Positions 46,710 through 60,244 of a stretch of 64,000 nt of DNA are shown piece after piece (the stretch's first letter is position 1; every line of letters starts with the position of its first letter). Both the position numbers and the translations under genes were made by a program. The notes below the pieces were generated by a model that saw nothing but the letters and a program-made list of their open reading frames with translations, was not told the DNA's origin and made no database searches. The stretch is taken from the NCBI RefSeq assembly GCF_047948215.1, contig NC_134455.1, forward strand, positions 149,526,575-149,590,574, written 5' to 3'. Source of the stretch: Lycorma delicatula (lineage: Eukaryota; Arthropoda; Insecta; Hemiptera; Fulgoridae).

Positions 46710-49700
46710 AAAAGTTTTTTATTTTTTTAAATTGTTCCATCTCTATCCTATACATCCGCTTTTTTGCGGATTTTTCTACTTAGTTTAAAATTCTATGAAA
46801 TAAGACTGATTTATTTGCTGAAGTCAGAAGACTTCCCCTAAAAAAATTAATAATAACAAAATACGTGGAGGAAAAATATGATATGATATGATCGTTGATC
46901 ATTCTTGGCAATAAATTAGACATTATGCCTTTTTCTATGAATGCTTTTTTAGATGAGTGAAATATGAGTCGTCGAATATAACCACCTGTTTACAGCTTTG
47001 TTAGGTATGTCAAGCTATGTCCAGTCTGATTTTCTTCACTTATTTTAGTTAATTTTCTATATTTTAATGTATTATTGAACATTATTTTTTCCCTAGACGA
47101 AAACAGATTTTCGAACAGTGAAAACAATATATGATTTCGGGGCTTATTACATAAGTTATGTCAAAAAAATTTTATTATCCCGCTCAATTTTATTTTAAAA
47201 AAGTCGTTAATTTTTATACGAAAGTTTTTAAAAAACAAATTAATTCAAATTACGTAAAACAAGGAAATTTTTTTATAAAATTTAGTCCAATATATAGTCT
47301 TAAAATATACGTCCATTCCTATCCCTCCGATAAAAAAAAAACCCCAAAATTACCATAAACATTTCTAGTCGATAAGTACAACGAAGGGGTAAAGCGATAA
47401 ACTATGTATAAAATTTTAGCCTTTAAAGAGTAATTGCATATAAAATACTGTTGTTAAGTGTGATTAGTTTTAAATAAATTAAAACAAAGTTAAGTTTCAT
47501 TTAGCACAAGTGCCGTCGAAATGTATCAATTTCTACGTTAATATCTTCCCATCACGTGAAGCATTATAAGTTTCCGGGTAGGATACACTTCACAGACAGT
47601 TTCATGGTTTTAGGTCAAATCGTTTTTGAAATCTAAATCTAAATAAGCAAATACACTCTTATGAACAACCAAACTTGAATTTTCTAACGGATTTTTAAAA
47701 ATATTTTTGACTTTTGAGAAATCAAAATGTTGACAAAACGTTTTTACAAAGATGAATCAATCTTTAACAGGTAGCAACACTTTTCTGATATTATTTGCCG
47801 CTTACTATAATAACTAAACAATGTAAAAAGAAAGATTGAAAGTAAGATTAGAATAATTGGTAGCATTTTGAAAGATTTTTTAATTGCTAAAAAATGTTAA
47901 AACTGTGAAGATTGACAATTAATACTTCAAAGAATATTACAATAAACTACACTAAATTATTTCTGTCTACACATGGTAGACAAAATTTTTAGCTCGTGAA
48001 AAATGTCCCCACTCGGTTAGGAAACAAACATACATTTTTAATTTAAATAAGGTATCTTTTTTAATTTATTTTTTAATAAAGAATAAAGCGGATTAAAGTT
48101 AATGACTGAAGTAATTTTTGGAAGAAAAATACCAATTTTACAAAATTTTTATCGAGTGAATAGTATATAAACTCTTGTTGCAGTTTTTAATAAATGAAAA
48201 ATCACGGGTCAAATCCACTTTAATTCCAATTTTATTAGTGCAATTAGAGTAAAAGCTTTTGTCTAACAATTAACTATAGTATTAGAAAAGACATCCTGAG
48301 AATGCTCATACTTGAATTTGTTGTAAGACAGTACGATCTTTTATAAGAAAAAAATATTTTTAGCCCTTTATTCTACTAAGATTTATCCTTTAAACATTAA
48401 TCCAATTTACTTGAATGTAATAAAGAGAGACAATTGAAACGTAAACTGCAGGACGTCCAAAGTAAATTTGCATAATAAATTTGACCTTATGCATGTTTAC
48501 AAGGAGAAGGAGGTAGAATGGAGGACAATTAAAATAAAACCGGCATTAATTCAATAAGACAGGAAACAATTAAAAGGAGGGAAAAGCCTCCAAGTGAAGC
48601 GAGTGTGCTACGTGAAGCATAGAGAACCGTGTGAAAACACCATCTAATCAAACAAATATGAATTTAGAAAAGAAGAAGCAGCGACAATTACAATCAGGGC
48701 TAAGCCGATCCCGTAACGAACACAGACACACACGCACACTTGTTTTATGTATGATGATAACAGAGGCATTGAATTCATATGTGACGGGTAATTTGTGCAT
48801 CCTGTTTTGTTCTTAATTAGCCTTCAATATTTTCTCAACAAACCGATGAAAAAAAAATGTTTATAATAATTATAAGTATGTAACGATGTACTAGAAGTTT
48901 TAGAGGCTAAATTTGATGCAACGTATGAGAATACAACGTTTTCCTTGTCTAGTATAAAAAAACGAATATATATATCGGTACAATAATTATTTTTGGTTTA
49001 TTACTAGGTGATAACTAATGTCATTGACAAATGATTACAATTTTATAAGAAAAACACTTCTTTAAATAATCTTTAAACGAGATGATGATTTATACTAAAC
49101 ACAAATTCATAAAAATGATCTATGCATGAAGTGGGATGGTTTGGGAAGCGACATAAAAATATAAGGAAGAATAATAAGTATTTTTATTCAATTAAATATT
49201 GAGTATAAAATTGAGCTAAGATCCACTTTATGTTGACTGTTACACTGGTTATTTTCATATCATGCCTACAATTACGTAGTAAATTGCTCCGCTTTGTCAC
49301 AGATTATTTTCTCGTAATGCTTCCGAAGAATGTTTATCGCTGTATTTATCTTATCAAGATGTAATATTTAATTTACTTTTTAAATTTATTTCTTGCTTTT
49401 TTGGATTCTATTTAGTATAAAACCATCAAACAATAATGTTAATTTTTTTTTAAAGTTATAACTGACGTAGATAATTGTTCAAGAAAATATTAAAACAACT
49501 AAAAATAAAAATTAGACTGTAAAGGATTCGAAACGTGAAATATAATTAGGATTTTCATAACTAAAACGTATATAAATCTAGAAGCCATCAACATTACAGA
49601 GACGAGTAATGGAGATAGAAGTCATTTATGATCGTGCTGCATACTGCAGCTTAGTCGGTGCCGAGGCAGAATCGTAAATATCCTGCGCATTCTAAACAGC

Positions 49701-50390
49701 CATTAATTACATTATTTCTTGTGACTTGCATTTACTCCAACCTCTCCATTACAATTAATCCTGTACTCTTCTCCAACGTTCAACAGGCTATTTAAAATTT
49801 ATACGTTTGTATTTAGCGCTACCCTACACATCTTGCCTATTTGTAAATTTTAGTTGTACTTTTAATATTTTACTTGACTGCAGCAAAAAAAAAGGAGTTA
49901 TATATGTACCCGTTAGATTAATTTTATGTGTTACGAGTTTAATAAATTCATTCCACACAACGTAAGTATTAATAGAACGACAAACCGTATAAATACACCT
50001 GTTTAAATAGGTCTAATCATCAAATAAAATCAAGAATATAACTTCTTCTCGCACATTATTGTATAACTTTTCGCACTTTTTTTACGAGAAATAAAGATTA
50101 ATTAATTTGAGGGTGTTGATATTAATTCATCTTCATCAGCAAAATCTTCATCAGCTATTAACAGAATTTAGCTTTTACACAAATATTTATAAAATAAAAT
50201 TTTATGTATGCTTTTCTTACTCGGGCGATGTTAAAAATTGTTCGCTCATCAAAATAAAATATTGTTTTCCCTTTATTTATATCGTAGAATTTATGGTATT
50301 GTTAAAAGTAAAAATAAAGTGACTTATTTCTACGTATTGTTTATCTTAATAACAACTGAACAAATGGATTTAGTCAAATTATAGAAATTA
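46710..50390. other. AT-rich spacer, no gene seen
   Basis: Open frames of 61-71 codons (for example 47158-47358, Lys/Phe-rich) lack domain or splice context. At 48420-48620 the text is less homopolymeric, and at 49600-49770 there is a punctuated block with a CATTAATTACATTA homeodomain-type core and the palindrome GCTGCATACTGCAGC. These might be conserved non-coding DNA, which cannot be shown from one sequence. Confidence 0.45.
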
Positions 50391-50392
50391 AA

Positions 50393-50394
<2 letters not shown>

Positions 50395-50435
<41 letters not shown>
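50395..50435. repeat. (TA)n microsatellite
   Basis: About 41 bp of uninterrupted TA. Confidence 0.97.
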
Positions 50436-50436
<1 letters not shown>

Positions 50437-50743
50437 TTTTTCTCTGTAGGTTTATCAGATGTTATTACTTTTAATTATTTTCAAAAAATAATTTTTAAAT
50501 TTAAATTAAAAATGTTTAAGATACTAAATTTATGGAATTAAATTTTTTAGGTACTAATTTTTTTTATGAAAGATAGAAACAAAAAAATGAACGTAAAATT
50601 GAAAAATTGTTTTGTATTTCCTTTGCTAAACCTGAGACGTCACAAAGGTTTTGTAATAAGTCAAAACTGTGGTGAAACTACATTGAATAAATTAACTTCA
50701 GTGTTCAGATAAAAATTATAAAACTATACAAAATACTAAAATG

Positions 50744-50805
50744 AAAAGACGAAGATGAGTCTTCGTCTTTTCGAGGAATGAGAAGTTGAATGAGACTCAA
50801 CTTCT
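50744..50805. repeat. two back-to-back hairpins
   Basis: AAAAGACGAAGA (50744-50755) pairs perfectly with TCTTCGTCTTTT (50760-50771) around TGAG. Nine bases later AGAAGTTGA (50781-50789) pairs perfectly with TCAACTTCT (50797-50805) around ATGAGAC. Both loops contain TGAG. No T-run terminator logic applies in a eukaryotic genome; function unknown. Confidence 0.9.
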
Positions 50806-50809
50806 TAAT

Positions 50810-53670
50810 CGGCACAAACGAATGAAATTATATTACGGGATACTTTCATAAAATAATTTAACGAATCTGAACCGTTTATGATTGGACTGTTATTCAAAAA
50901 CTGCCGTTTTAACATAAAATCCAGTTTTTTTACCGAAGATAAAAATTTGTTGGATGAAAAGAAACTATCTCGTGTCCCTTATAAATATATCTACGCATAG
51001 GATATTTGATTAGAAATAATATTGTCTTAGATTTAATATTCTTCCAGCTCTAGATTTATGTTTTAAGTAGAAATTTTCACAAAAAAAAAAAAATGACTGC
51101 TCACTGTATTTTTTTACAATCAGTAATAGTAACAAATTTTGGAACCCTATTCATATGAAAGTGTATCAAACATTCCTAAATAATATTTCGAAAAGTTTTC
51201 TTATTATCCACTCTATTGCTAAAGCTGAGTATGTGAGAAGGGGATAAATTAATGAAGCAGATTTTTGGGGAGTACGACGTAATCGGTATAAATTATGAAG
51301 AGATGATGAACAATAATTTATTCATTTTCACCTTCTGAATAACTAATTTAGTCGTCAAGCTTTTATTTTTTTTTTTACTTCATCTGACGTAAATAACTTG
51401 AGAATGATTACAGCAGTTTAAATTCTCTACTAATCTATTACCGTGTATGTCGTGCTATTACAAAAACATGTCACGATTTTTATAGTCACCAGACGACTAG
51501 ATTCAATCTTAATAAGATAAATTCAATATCTATGTTTCTGCTTTTAGAAAGATTTTATCTGTTTTAATGGACTGTACTAAGAGTGGCATACGCCAACATA
51601 AAAGATCGAACTTCCTACCTATAATTTCAAATAGTCCTTGTTCTTTGTTGCTGCCTTCTTACAGTAACCAGAAACTACGCACTAACACGTACTATAGAAA
51701 AAAGGAGGTTTTAATGTTTTTATTAATAAAGTTAATATACGATGTTGAAAATACACAAATTTACATATTTTAATTACAATTTATTTCGATTGCAAATAAT
51801 TTTCCCTATAAACCTATGAAATGAATTTACTGGGTTTTAGGACCACGCCGCTGTTTACCAGATACACTTTTTTTTTATAAAACTAACTATCATATTAAGA
51901 GGTAACTTAACTCTAAACTTACATATTACATAATAGTACCAATAATCTATATAATGGGAAAATATCCACTTATTTTACTCTAACTGTGTCTGTACAAATT
52001 CTAACGATCACCAGATACGGTGGGTTATATTATTTTCCGCGCGCGTATGTGTGTGAAAGAGAGAGTAGCAGATAAAACAACGTTATTTATGCTACGTACC
52101 TTATATAACATTTAGGTATATATTAAACATAAGTTTCTGTCTGATTTACCTCGGATAAATTAAAAAATAAAAACTTCCAGTCTTTTTTTATTCGCTTACA
52201 TTAATTTCACACACGCATGTGTGCATACTCGTACACAATCCCTCTTTAAAACTTAAAAAAAAAACAGTATGGGCGTTTTTTGCTTGTTTAATGTGATACA
52301 GTATCAGTTGAGGACAAAAACAGCTGATTCAGTTCTGCTGTAGTTGTAAAGTGTACTGTTAGATAGTTTTTATTTACTCTAGTGTTCTGTGTTGTAGTTA
52401 GTTCGCTTCGGTTACTTGTCTATAATGTGATAGATTAGAGTCTAGTAAAAGAAGCAAGTTTTCATGCGACATGTGCTCTTGGCTATCTTCCAGCGATCTT
52501 GAGCATAAGCTAACTTAAGCTGATCTATTATATATATCTTCTTCTCTCTAGCTATGTCATACGTCTTAAATATCTCTGTACTAGGTTGTAAACGATAAAA
52601 TAAATAAAAAAGTAGCATATAACTAACTATCAACCCCTCTGTTAAACTTAGGTTTTTTTTTTAATTTATTGGCATCTTTTTTTAAATTTTGTTCCCTTGA
52701 AAAATATTACCTATAACACTAGATCTACCATAGAGGGAAAAAGAAAAAATTGTCGATATTTTGCAGCGATATACTAATACCAAATGCAACACTCCCATTT
52801 ATATCTTCTACCATAGCTAAATTAATATTTTACCTTTTGAACTGCACAAATTTATATTAATTTAATATATACAACTTCAGAGAGACAAATAATATGTTTG
52901 AACAGGATCAAATCTTTGAATATGAAAATAGCTGAGTTAACAATACTTAGGCGTAAGTCGGTCATTAAATTTTTAATATCTGTAGAATATATCAAGTCAA
53001 GCACGACGTTTAGTGCTACCATGAGTGGTAAAATATTCATTAGTAAGAATTTATTTTAATAGTTTTTTTGTATTTAAAAACAGAATTATAAACCTATTAA
53101 TATTGAAATTCATTCGCAGTTTTAAACTCGCGTGATTATTCGTGTAAAGAAAATACAACATTTTATACCTGCAACGACAACAAATTTTATATTTGTCGGG
53201 CAGTCCGTATCCATGTCGTACAATCAATAGCTTGTTCATTCGACCAAGAATGAGTGAGAATGTCAGTGCGTACATGTTGTGTTACGGCCCATTTATAAGT
53301 CTTTCTGTCTGTCGTCAGTACTAGATTGTGCGCTTGTATCATTAGTGGATAAGGAAGAGCGTGTAAAGCACTACATGTTATTGTGAGGCGTATTACCAGG
53401 TTGTTTGATCAGAAAGTTGTTTGTTTTGTTTTAAACTCCGTGCACGCATTTATTAACAAAAATAATATTATGAATAAATTATCATCGTTAATGTACATAC
53501 AAACAAAACCAATTCAGTAATCTTTATTAAACAGATATTTATCCTGAATATGTTTTAAAATAAGTTAAAAACAAACTCGTTTGTAAACATATCTTACTTG
53601 AATTATAAATTGTAAGATTTCAGTTACAGAAATAACTATAGATATAAATCACGCAATTATTACATATTAT
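50810..53670. other. AT-rich spacer, nothing assigned
   Basis: No gene recognised. At 53290-53320, TTTATAAG is followed by TCAGT about 23 bp downstream, too close for a standard TATA/initiator pair. The 60-74-codon minus-strand frames at 52442-53275 have no domain. Confidence 0.45.
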
Positions 53671-53671
53671 A

Positions 53672-53726
53672 CATATATATATATAATAGAGAGAAAGAGA
53701 GAGAGAGAGATGAGAGAGAGTATATA
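53672..53726. repeat. (TA)n-(GA)n compound microsatellite
   Basis: A TA run passes into AGAGAGAAAGAGAGAGAGAG with a single ATG interruption. Confidence 0.95.
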
Positions 53727-53729
53727 AAA

Positions 53730-56110
53730 GTTAGTTACTCTAATTACTAAATTAATTCCTTGTTTCATTAATTTCGAAGAAAGTAGGTCCAAACCTAACA
53801 AAATTTCTTTTTTTGTATCCAGCACCAAACTACAGGTTTTTTGTCATAGTTTTTAAGTTCCTTTCTCATAATTACGTGACTATTTTCGTCCAAGTATTAA
53901 ACATAATTATGTCTTTTTACTGTGCCATTCAGTTTGAGTGTGCTTTATTGAAACACATATTAGTAATCTACAAAAATGAGTATCTGCTTCACAAAAGCTA
54001 AAAGATTTTCACCCTTCGGTCAAAATCATCTTTACCTTGTGCGCGTAATCTTGGCCTATAACATCTAAATTTCATTTCCTTCAAAATTTTTCGTAAACTT
54101 ATTCGTAGTATTTTCATCCTAACTAAAGCCTTTACAGTTGACGTATGAGGCGTCTTTACTAATATTTCCACAACTTGTTTGTAAACGCAAATTAAATTTA
54201 TCCGATCTTAGTGTATCTTCACTGCCTCCATTTTTCAAGTCTTATGTTCAGAATAGACAAATGTTGATGGGTCGGTAGGTAGAATAAGAAAATCCCACGT
54301 GGAATTTTTCGTAGACAACAAAGGTGAGGCGTAAAATATAATGTCCTTGAGTTCATTAACTCAATTGCTTAGAGTATAGATATAAAAATGGTAAATTACC
54401 AACGAATAAATAATTATATCTGTCATGTTTTATACTACCAAATGCAAATTAAAAGTTTACATCTGTTACAGAATTTTAAACTGTATACAGGAGAAACCGA
54501 TTTTTTTCTTATGTTAAACAAAACACTTTCGAAGTCCGAATCCAAAATCTTAAATAAAATCAAATAATTAAAACTAATAGATAAACCTTTTTTGTAATAA
54601 AAATCGGGATTGATAAAATTAATTTGGTTTTCATACTGAAATAATTTGGGGTAATCTTTGAAATTAATTAAAAACAAAATTATCAAATATAATAACAGAA
54701 ATAGTCCTTGTAACAGTTACATTACTACGCAGTACAACCAGTGTAACTAAAAACAAATTCTCTGCTTTATCAAAGTAAAAGTTTACAAGTAATGCTAATA
54801 TCGGTGATTAAATTTGACAACTTCATCCAAATAATGAAAATTATTTAATAAATAAATACGCTGTTATGTAAAAAACGATTTAAGGTTTGTATGGCTTAGC
54901 TGAAACTGACCAATAATCTAACTATTTAGATTAGATTATAATAGGCTACTCAGTTAATTCGAGCACAATTTTTTCTAACTGACGTATATAAAATTGGATT
55001 CACATATTATACGTATCTTTTAAGAATATTAAATTTCATTTACGTAAACATGTTCTAAACTTTCAATAGTAAAAATAGATATTATTTTTTTCATTAATCG
55101 TTTAAATTGTGTAGTCCCCTGATTGTTTACAACTATCAAAATTAATTCTAATATATAAACGTATTAGATTAACGGTATAGTAATTGAATAAAAGACTTGA
55201 ATTTTTAAATGAAAATTTAAAAAACAAATTATGATCTATCGTTGATAAGTTCGGAAGAGGAATGAAAAAGAAAAAATGTTCAAGTACGTTAACTAAAATG
55301 CTACGAGGAAAAAATTATCGACGTTTGTCACATGTAGAAGGAAGACTTTTGTACGTTGAGTTTTTGTACGTTGACTAGTACTAGTAAGTAAACAGAAAAG
55401 CTGTTAAATGGATAATAGGTGCATCCAGGATTGGATAAAATATTGATAATACATTCTGATGGTTATGGATATAAGGATCTCTCTGAAAATTATATATGCC
55501 AGTCCTGGATTGTCATTTGATTTGATTATGGAATATATAACCAAATTATCATTCTTGAAAACAGAGGAAAATCAAAGTTTAAATCTTTATTTGACAGACT
55601 GATTTAAAGCAATATAAAAGATTTTTTTTTTACTTAGATGGAGGAAAATACACATGAAGCATCTCCTTCTGGAATAATCAAGAAACCAGAGTCTCATTAA
55701 GCTATAGAGAAGAGTTTTATAAAAATGTGGGGTTTAATGTAAATTGGATGTTCAACAAATATGAAATAAAATTGTTATACTGATGATTTCATTTGAATGC
55801 TTCCATGTAGTTGTGTGATTAGATTTTGCGCTACACATAAAATATCATTTTCTAAATTTTTAAACCTGAACTATTTAAGTAACAAGAATATCTAAATTAG
55901 GTTATAGTTTACTGCACGTTCTTTGGATCCCTTCATGGGATATTTTTCCATAATTAGAGATGAATCCATAAAGATTAATTAATTTTACACGTACATTAAA
56001 CAACAAAAGTGTGATTTGTGCATTACTTCTGACACTGAATTTTTGATTTTTAGAATAAACTATTCTACATTATAAAAGTCTTAAGTCAATAGGCGAAAAA
56101 TAATAAAAAA
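53730..56110. other. AT-rich spacer, nothing assigned
   Basis: No supported gene or repeat. A mixed-composition stretch at about 55230-55700 might be old transposon DNA leading into the LINE fragment that follows, but I could not match a motif. Confidence 0.4.
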
Positions 56111-56119
56111 ATAATAAAC

Positions 56120-56400
56120 TTAAATGGAATCTTCGATGGAAAAGTTGTCTTTCTGTCTACATCCCAGCTCCATTATCAGATCGTAAAATACTTGGATGTT
56201 ATACTTGATCGGAGATTAGCTTAGGTTCACATACAATTACCAACGACAAACTCCATAACAGATAATATAACTACTTTATAATCTTTTAGATCGACAAAAG
56301 ATAGTAATATATTACTAGCTAATCAATCAGTTCGATCTATGATCCTAAGAACCAACTGTACCATGGTATGAACAGTATTTAAAATCCTCCAGTCTTAAGA
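56120..56400 (+). pseudogene. Jockey-like reverse transcriptase fragment
   Basis: VKYLDVILDRRLA (56183-56221) matches the 'VKYLGV.LDRRLTW..H' motif that follows the palm domain in Jockey-clade ORF2. The expected Trp is replaced by a TAG stop, then VHIQLPTT. Near 56340-56400, EPTVPWYEQYLKSS resembles the conserved 'APWYV.N..L' segment about 80 residues further on. The intervening text is short and frameshifted. No upstream YADD or endonuclease text was found. Strongly decayed. Confidence 0.5.
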
Positions 56401-56409
56401 ATAATTTAT

Positions 56410-58340
56410 ACTTGTATCAGATAATAATATTAAATTTCATTCGATTTTTACATAAAAACGTATCGACCTATTTCATTATTCGATTCTTAACAAATCAAAG
56501 TGTGGTTAACAACGAGTTTTGTCGAATCTATTTTTTCAGATTAAAGCTATTTCAAAATGTACATTCGTTATTAATTTCAAAAACTCAAATATTTGATTGT
56601 GCAGAAGTTATCAAAAACATTTCCAAAATGTCAAATTGTCAGCTTTAAGTACGCACTTTATCTACATATTTACTTTTCTGTGAAATCTATGAAAAGATTA
56701 TAATGATTTATGATAAATATAGAGGCCTAATAATAATGGTTCATGATGAATACAAAGATGTCTCTTTAAGTAGTTAAAACAAAAGTTTTTAACCTCCAAA
56801 AAACTTATCCTTTCCTTCGTAACTAAAAATCAGTTAGATGTTGTTGGAACTTAATTCGATTAATTTAGTTTTAAAAAATTTAAAAGGTAAATAAGTTTAT
56901 TAGTAATAAATAATGCGTAAAACCTTTCATCTATTATTTAAGTTCTCAATTTATCTTTGAATAAACTACACGGCAATATTATTGAAGTAAATTTATAAAA
57001 CAATGATCACCATTTGAAAGTCAAGAATTAAAAACTAAGTTCTTCAAGAAGACTAGTGGACTTGAGAATACATAGTGGGCGTTTCGCAATGAATTGAAGG
57101 GCGTTCCAGGAACCTGCTGCAACTTGAACAATGATCAGCTTTACAAACCGCGCTCGCGCGGGTACATATAAAACATACACACACACTTATATAGATACAT
57201 ACATACAAATGAAAGGTCACCCTATCCACCCTTCACAACCTGAGGCAGAAGAGTTGGCTAATATAACATAACACGATCTCATGCGCCGTGTCTTACCAGT
57301 TCAGTACAAAGTTTTAACCAGAATGCATGATGACCTGTGGTGGTCTGTAACAGTCAAAATGAATGAATTATTATGCGAATATTTTATTAATGAATAAATT
57401 TAAAGTTGTTGAATGTTGTAAAAAATGAAAATTGAGTGGGGGTGGACTTGTTATACGTTCAAAGCGGAAGGTCAGTAATAGACCTTTATACAAGTTAGAA
57501 GTTTTGAAATGTTTCTGCCTCTATCAGAAATGAAAATTTTGCTCCAGTAAGCATTCAACGGCAGTCGCTTTGTCTGCTATTCTTTTTTTTAACTTTTTTT
57601 ATTATTGCTTGAACAATGGGAAATCATGTTTAAAAAAATGTCTGTTATCTCGGTTGAAATGGTAATTTTTATTAAATTGGGTGACACCATAAAACAGGTA
57701 ATAAAAATATGTCTTCATTACTTACCCAAGTAATTTTGATGGTACAGAGCAAAAAGAAATGTAGTATTTTATTTTCCTAATCGGGTACAAAATGCTATTT
57801 TCTCCAGTTCAGAGCATCTTTATAACGTTTTCTTATACTTAAGTAGTTGTGGTTTGCCTACTGTTTTAGCACTGTTCCTTTATTTCTGAACAAATCTCAA
57901 TATCTCATATCAATAAATTTTGTATGAAGTTTGATGTTGTCTATAATAATTAAGCTTTTACTTAAATTTTAGGCTTATTTTTTTAAGCTTTTTTTATTTA
58001 TTTACGTGTAATGTGAAGCTGATGTGTATGTTAAACAGTAAATTAAAATTTTAATATATTTACAGTATTTAGAATTGGTGTTTGTAAACCAGTTTTACAA
58101 ATAAAATTCTTGAACAAGTGATAAGAATAAAAGATGTTGTTAACTTAAAATATTAATTCCTACTATTTTTATTCGTTTTATTACAAAAAAAAAAATGAAT
58201 ATATTAAGAAAATATTAATCCTTACTACTCGTTTATAATAATAAAATACGATCGGCTGTTTGTTGCTTAAAGGAAATATCGTTATTAAAAAAAATGACAA
58301 CCGAGCTGTAAAACTTGTGGTGCCAGTAGAACATAGTAAC
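56410..58340. other. AT-rich spacer with a CpG micro-patch
   Basis: Between about 57060 and 57360 the sequence is more balanced, with the palindromic CCGCGCTCGCGCGG near 57150 and short CA runs. I see no open frame and cannot assign it. The 78-codon frame at 56412-56648 has no domain. Confidence 0.4.
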
Positions 58341-58359
58341 GAATTAAATCATCACCGAG

Positions 58360-58520
58360 CAAGAAGTATCGCGCCGGCCAGTCAGCAGAAAAGAGCGAGC
58401 TTAACAGCCAACCGACTCGTTGCGGTTCGTTCCCGGAACTGCACCGCTATAAGACAGTAGTTTTATGACGGAGTGGTGTCGTAATTCGCGTGAAATAGAA
58501 GTTTTGAACTCATAATAAAC
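58360..58520 (+). promoter_or_regulatory. small GC-rich island with TATAAG
   Basis: In a very AT-rich region, about 160 bp is rich in CpG (TATCGCGCCGGCCAGTCAGC, CCGACTCGTTGCGGTTCGTT) and contains TATAAG at 58448-58453. The open frame through it (66 codons) begins without an ATG and has no domain. This could be a promoter with 5' untranslated exon, or a transposon end. No initiator at the canonical distance was convincing. Confidence 0.3.
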
Positions 58521-58524
58521 GCTG

Positions 58525-59860
58525 TGAACATCTTTCAAACACACACGTACATACTGGAAGAAACAGGCACACATACAGAGTATAAAAGCGTAGATTATAA
58601 AGAAATATAGGCTATACTGCGCAGAATACAGGTCGATCGGTCGCCTGATGAAGAAACGTTTATTGAAATAATGTAGTCGTGTAAAAATTAAACTTATTAT
58701 CCTATAACGATAAAAAAATCTTTGTATCTGTCAATTTAAAAAGTGGTCGTAAACTTTTTCTAATTAAAACTTATTAAAAGTTTTAATATATTAAGCAAAA
58801 GGAATATTTTAGTATTTTCGATAAATTATTTTGCATGACAACACTTTATTAATAGCATTTTAATTCAAATGGTATAAAATATAGCAATTTTTAACAGTAA
58901 GATAGAACAATTAAAATCGAAATGAGGTAAACTATTAATAATTCAATGTGTAATAATTCAATCGATCGATCAAACTTTTCGTACAAAGAACATACAAAAC
59001 AGAGTTCCTTATTTTACAGTACTTTACGTATAAAGCTGTGCTTTTCGTATAAATAATGAATTGTATTTGATGAGTAAGATAATTATTGTAATTAAAAGTG
59101 TTATTATGTTACTAAAAAATTTTATTTTTTAACTAACAATACATTTACTTTATAACTGGAGTTATTTGTTTAGTCGATAATAAGTTTATGATTATGTTTA
59201 TCATAACATAAGCTAAAATAACAACCTGCAACACGAGTGCAGTCATTGGTTTATGCACCTATGAGAGGCAGACAGGAGGGAAAAATTACGGATGGATATG
59301 TGCGAACAGGCTAAATCAAGAATTTTTTATGAAATAGGGCAGTATCAACTGCCCGATTAAAAATAATTAGCTCAGATTTTTAGTAATATTTGGCTCAGAG
59401 CGATAATTACGTGTAAGCGTCTTCCCCTAAATAAGGCTACTTTTTATATTACATCGTTCTTTTAACAACTGGACACCATTTTCATAGATTCCTAGATTTT
59501 CAATCCGGATATCTAGAAAGTTTTTCTATCTGTGGATAAGGACCGTAGTTCATCTTGATTAGTTTCGTGGTTCTTCAGTCTTTTATGAGCATTTCTTGAG
59601 TTATCTTCAAAAGAAAATTCAAGACCCGTGATACTATTCTAGCTGGAAAATAGAATATTAAAAAGGTTGTATGATAGCAGTCAGCTACATATTTTACTTT
59701 TTTTTAAATCGAAATCCATTGTTAAAAGAGAAGATCGGTAACAAAAATACATAAAAAATATTTATACAAAGGGCAAATTTTATGCGATGGAATAGGGGAA
59801 ATTTATCAATAGGAATAGAAAAAAAACTATAATTTCTAGAGACCCTATACTAAGATCAAA
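58525..59860. other. AT-rich spacer
   Basis: No gene recognised. A short, mixed-composition block at 59220-59430 includes the hairpin GGGCAGTATCAACTGCCC. Confidence 0.45.
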
Positions 59861-59879
59861 ATTTGATATAGTTCTAGAT

Positions 59880-60240
59880 AAACTCAATTAGAGTAATGAT
59901 AGTGTTGATAAAATATCACTGGAGTCGTTATTCTGTTTTTGCGGAATACCGCAACAGTTTTAACAAACTAATGTCCAATATTTATAAGAATGGACATGTG
60001 TCCGAGTTTCATTAAAAATATGTGGTTACTACTTCAAAGAAAGTAAAAGCAAATAAATGTGAAAAGTACTACCCTCTGAGTTTCACACCTCATGGGTCTA
60101 ATACTGAGAAGGACAGTTTAAAGATGAACAGAAAGAAAGATACTCGGAAAACCGAATAAAGATGAATTAAATTTTAGATCAAAGCCCAGTTCAAAAGCAA
60201 TTTCAGCTTTTGACTAATATAAAGCATTTAAAAAAGGGTA
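59880..60240 (+). pseudogene. LINE reverse transcriptase fragment (finger region)
   Basis: In frame from 59959: FNKLMSNIYKNGHVSEFH, a stop, then VVTTSKKVKANKCEKYYPLS and FTPHGSNTEKDSLK, ending in TAA at 60157-60159. This lines up with the N-terminal reverse transcriptase block 'L...IY..G..P..W..S.FV.LPKK....KCEEYR.ISLM.H..KI....'. Upstream text near 59895-59955 may be the preceding 'GVD.IPAELL' segment. The next motif (FGFR) is not recognisable, so the fragment ends near 60.2 kb. It resembles the LINE group at 26 and 63.4 kb. Confidence 0.6.
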
Positions 60241-60244
60241 ATAA

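Noticed and set aside
53290..53320. TATA plus initiator promoter
   Set aside because: The spacing of about 23 bp is too short and no transcript-like features follow.
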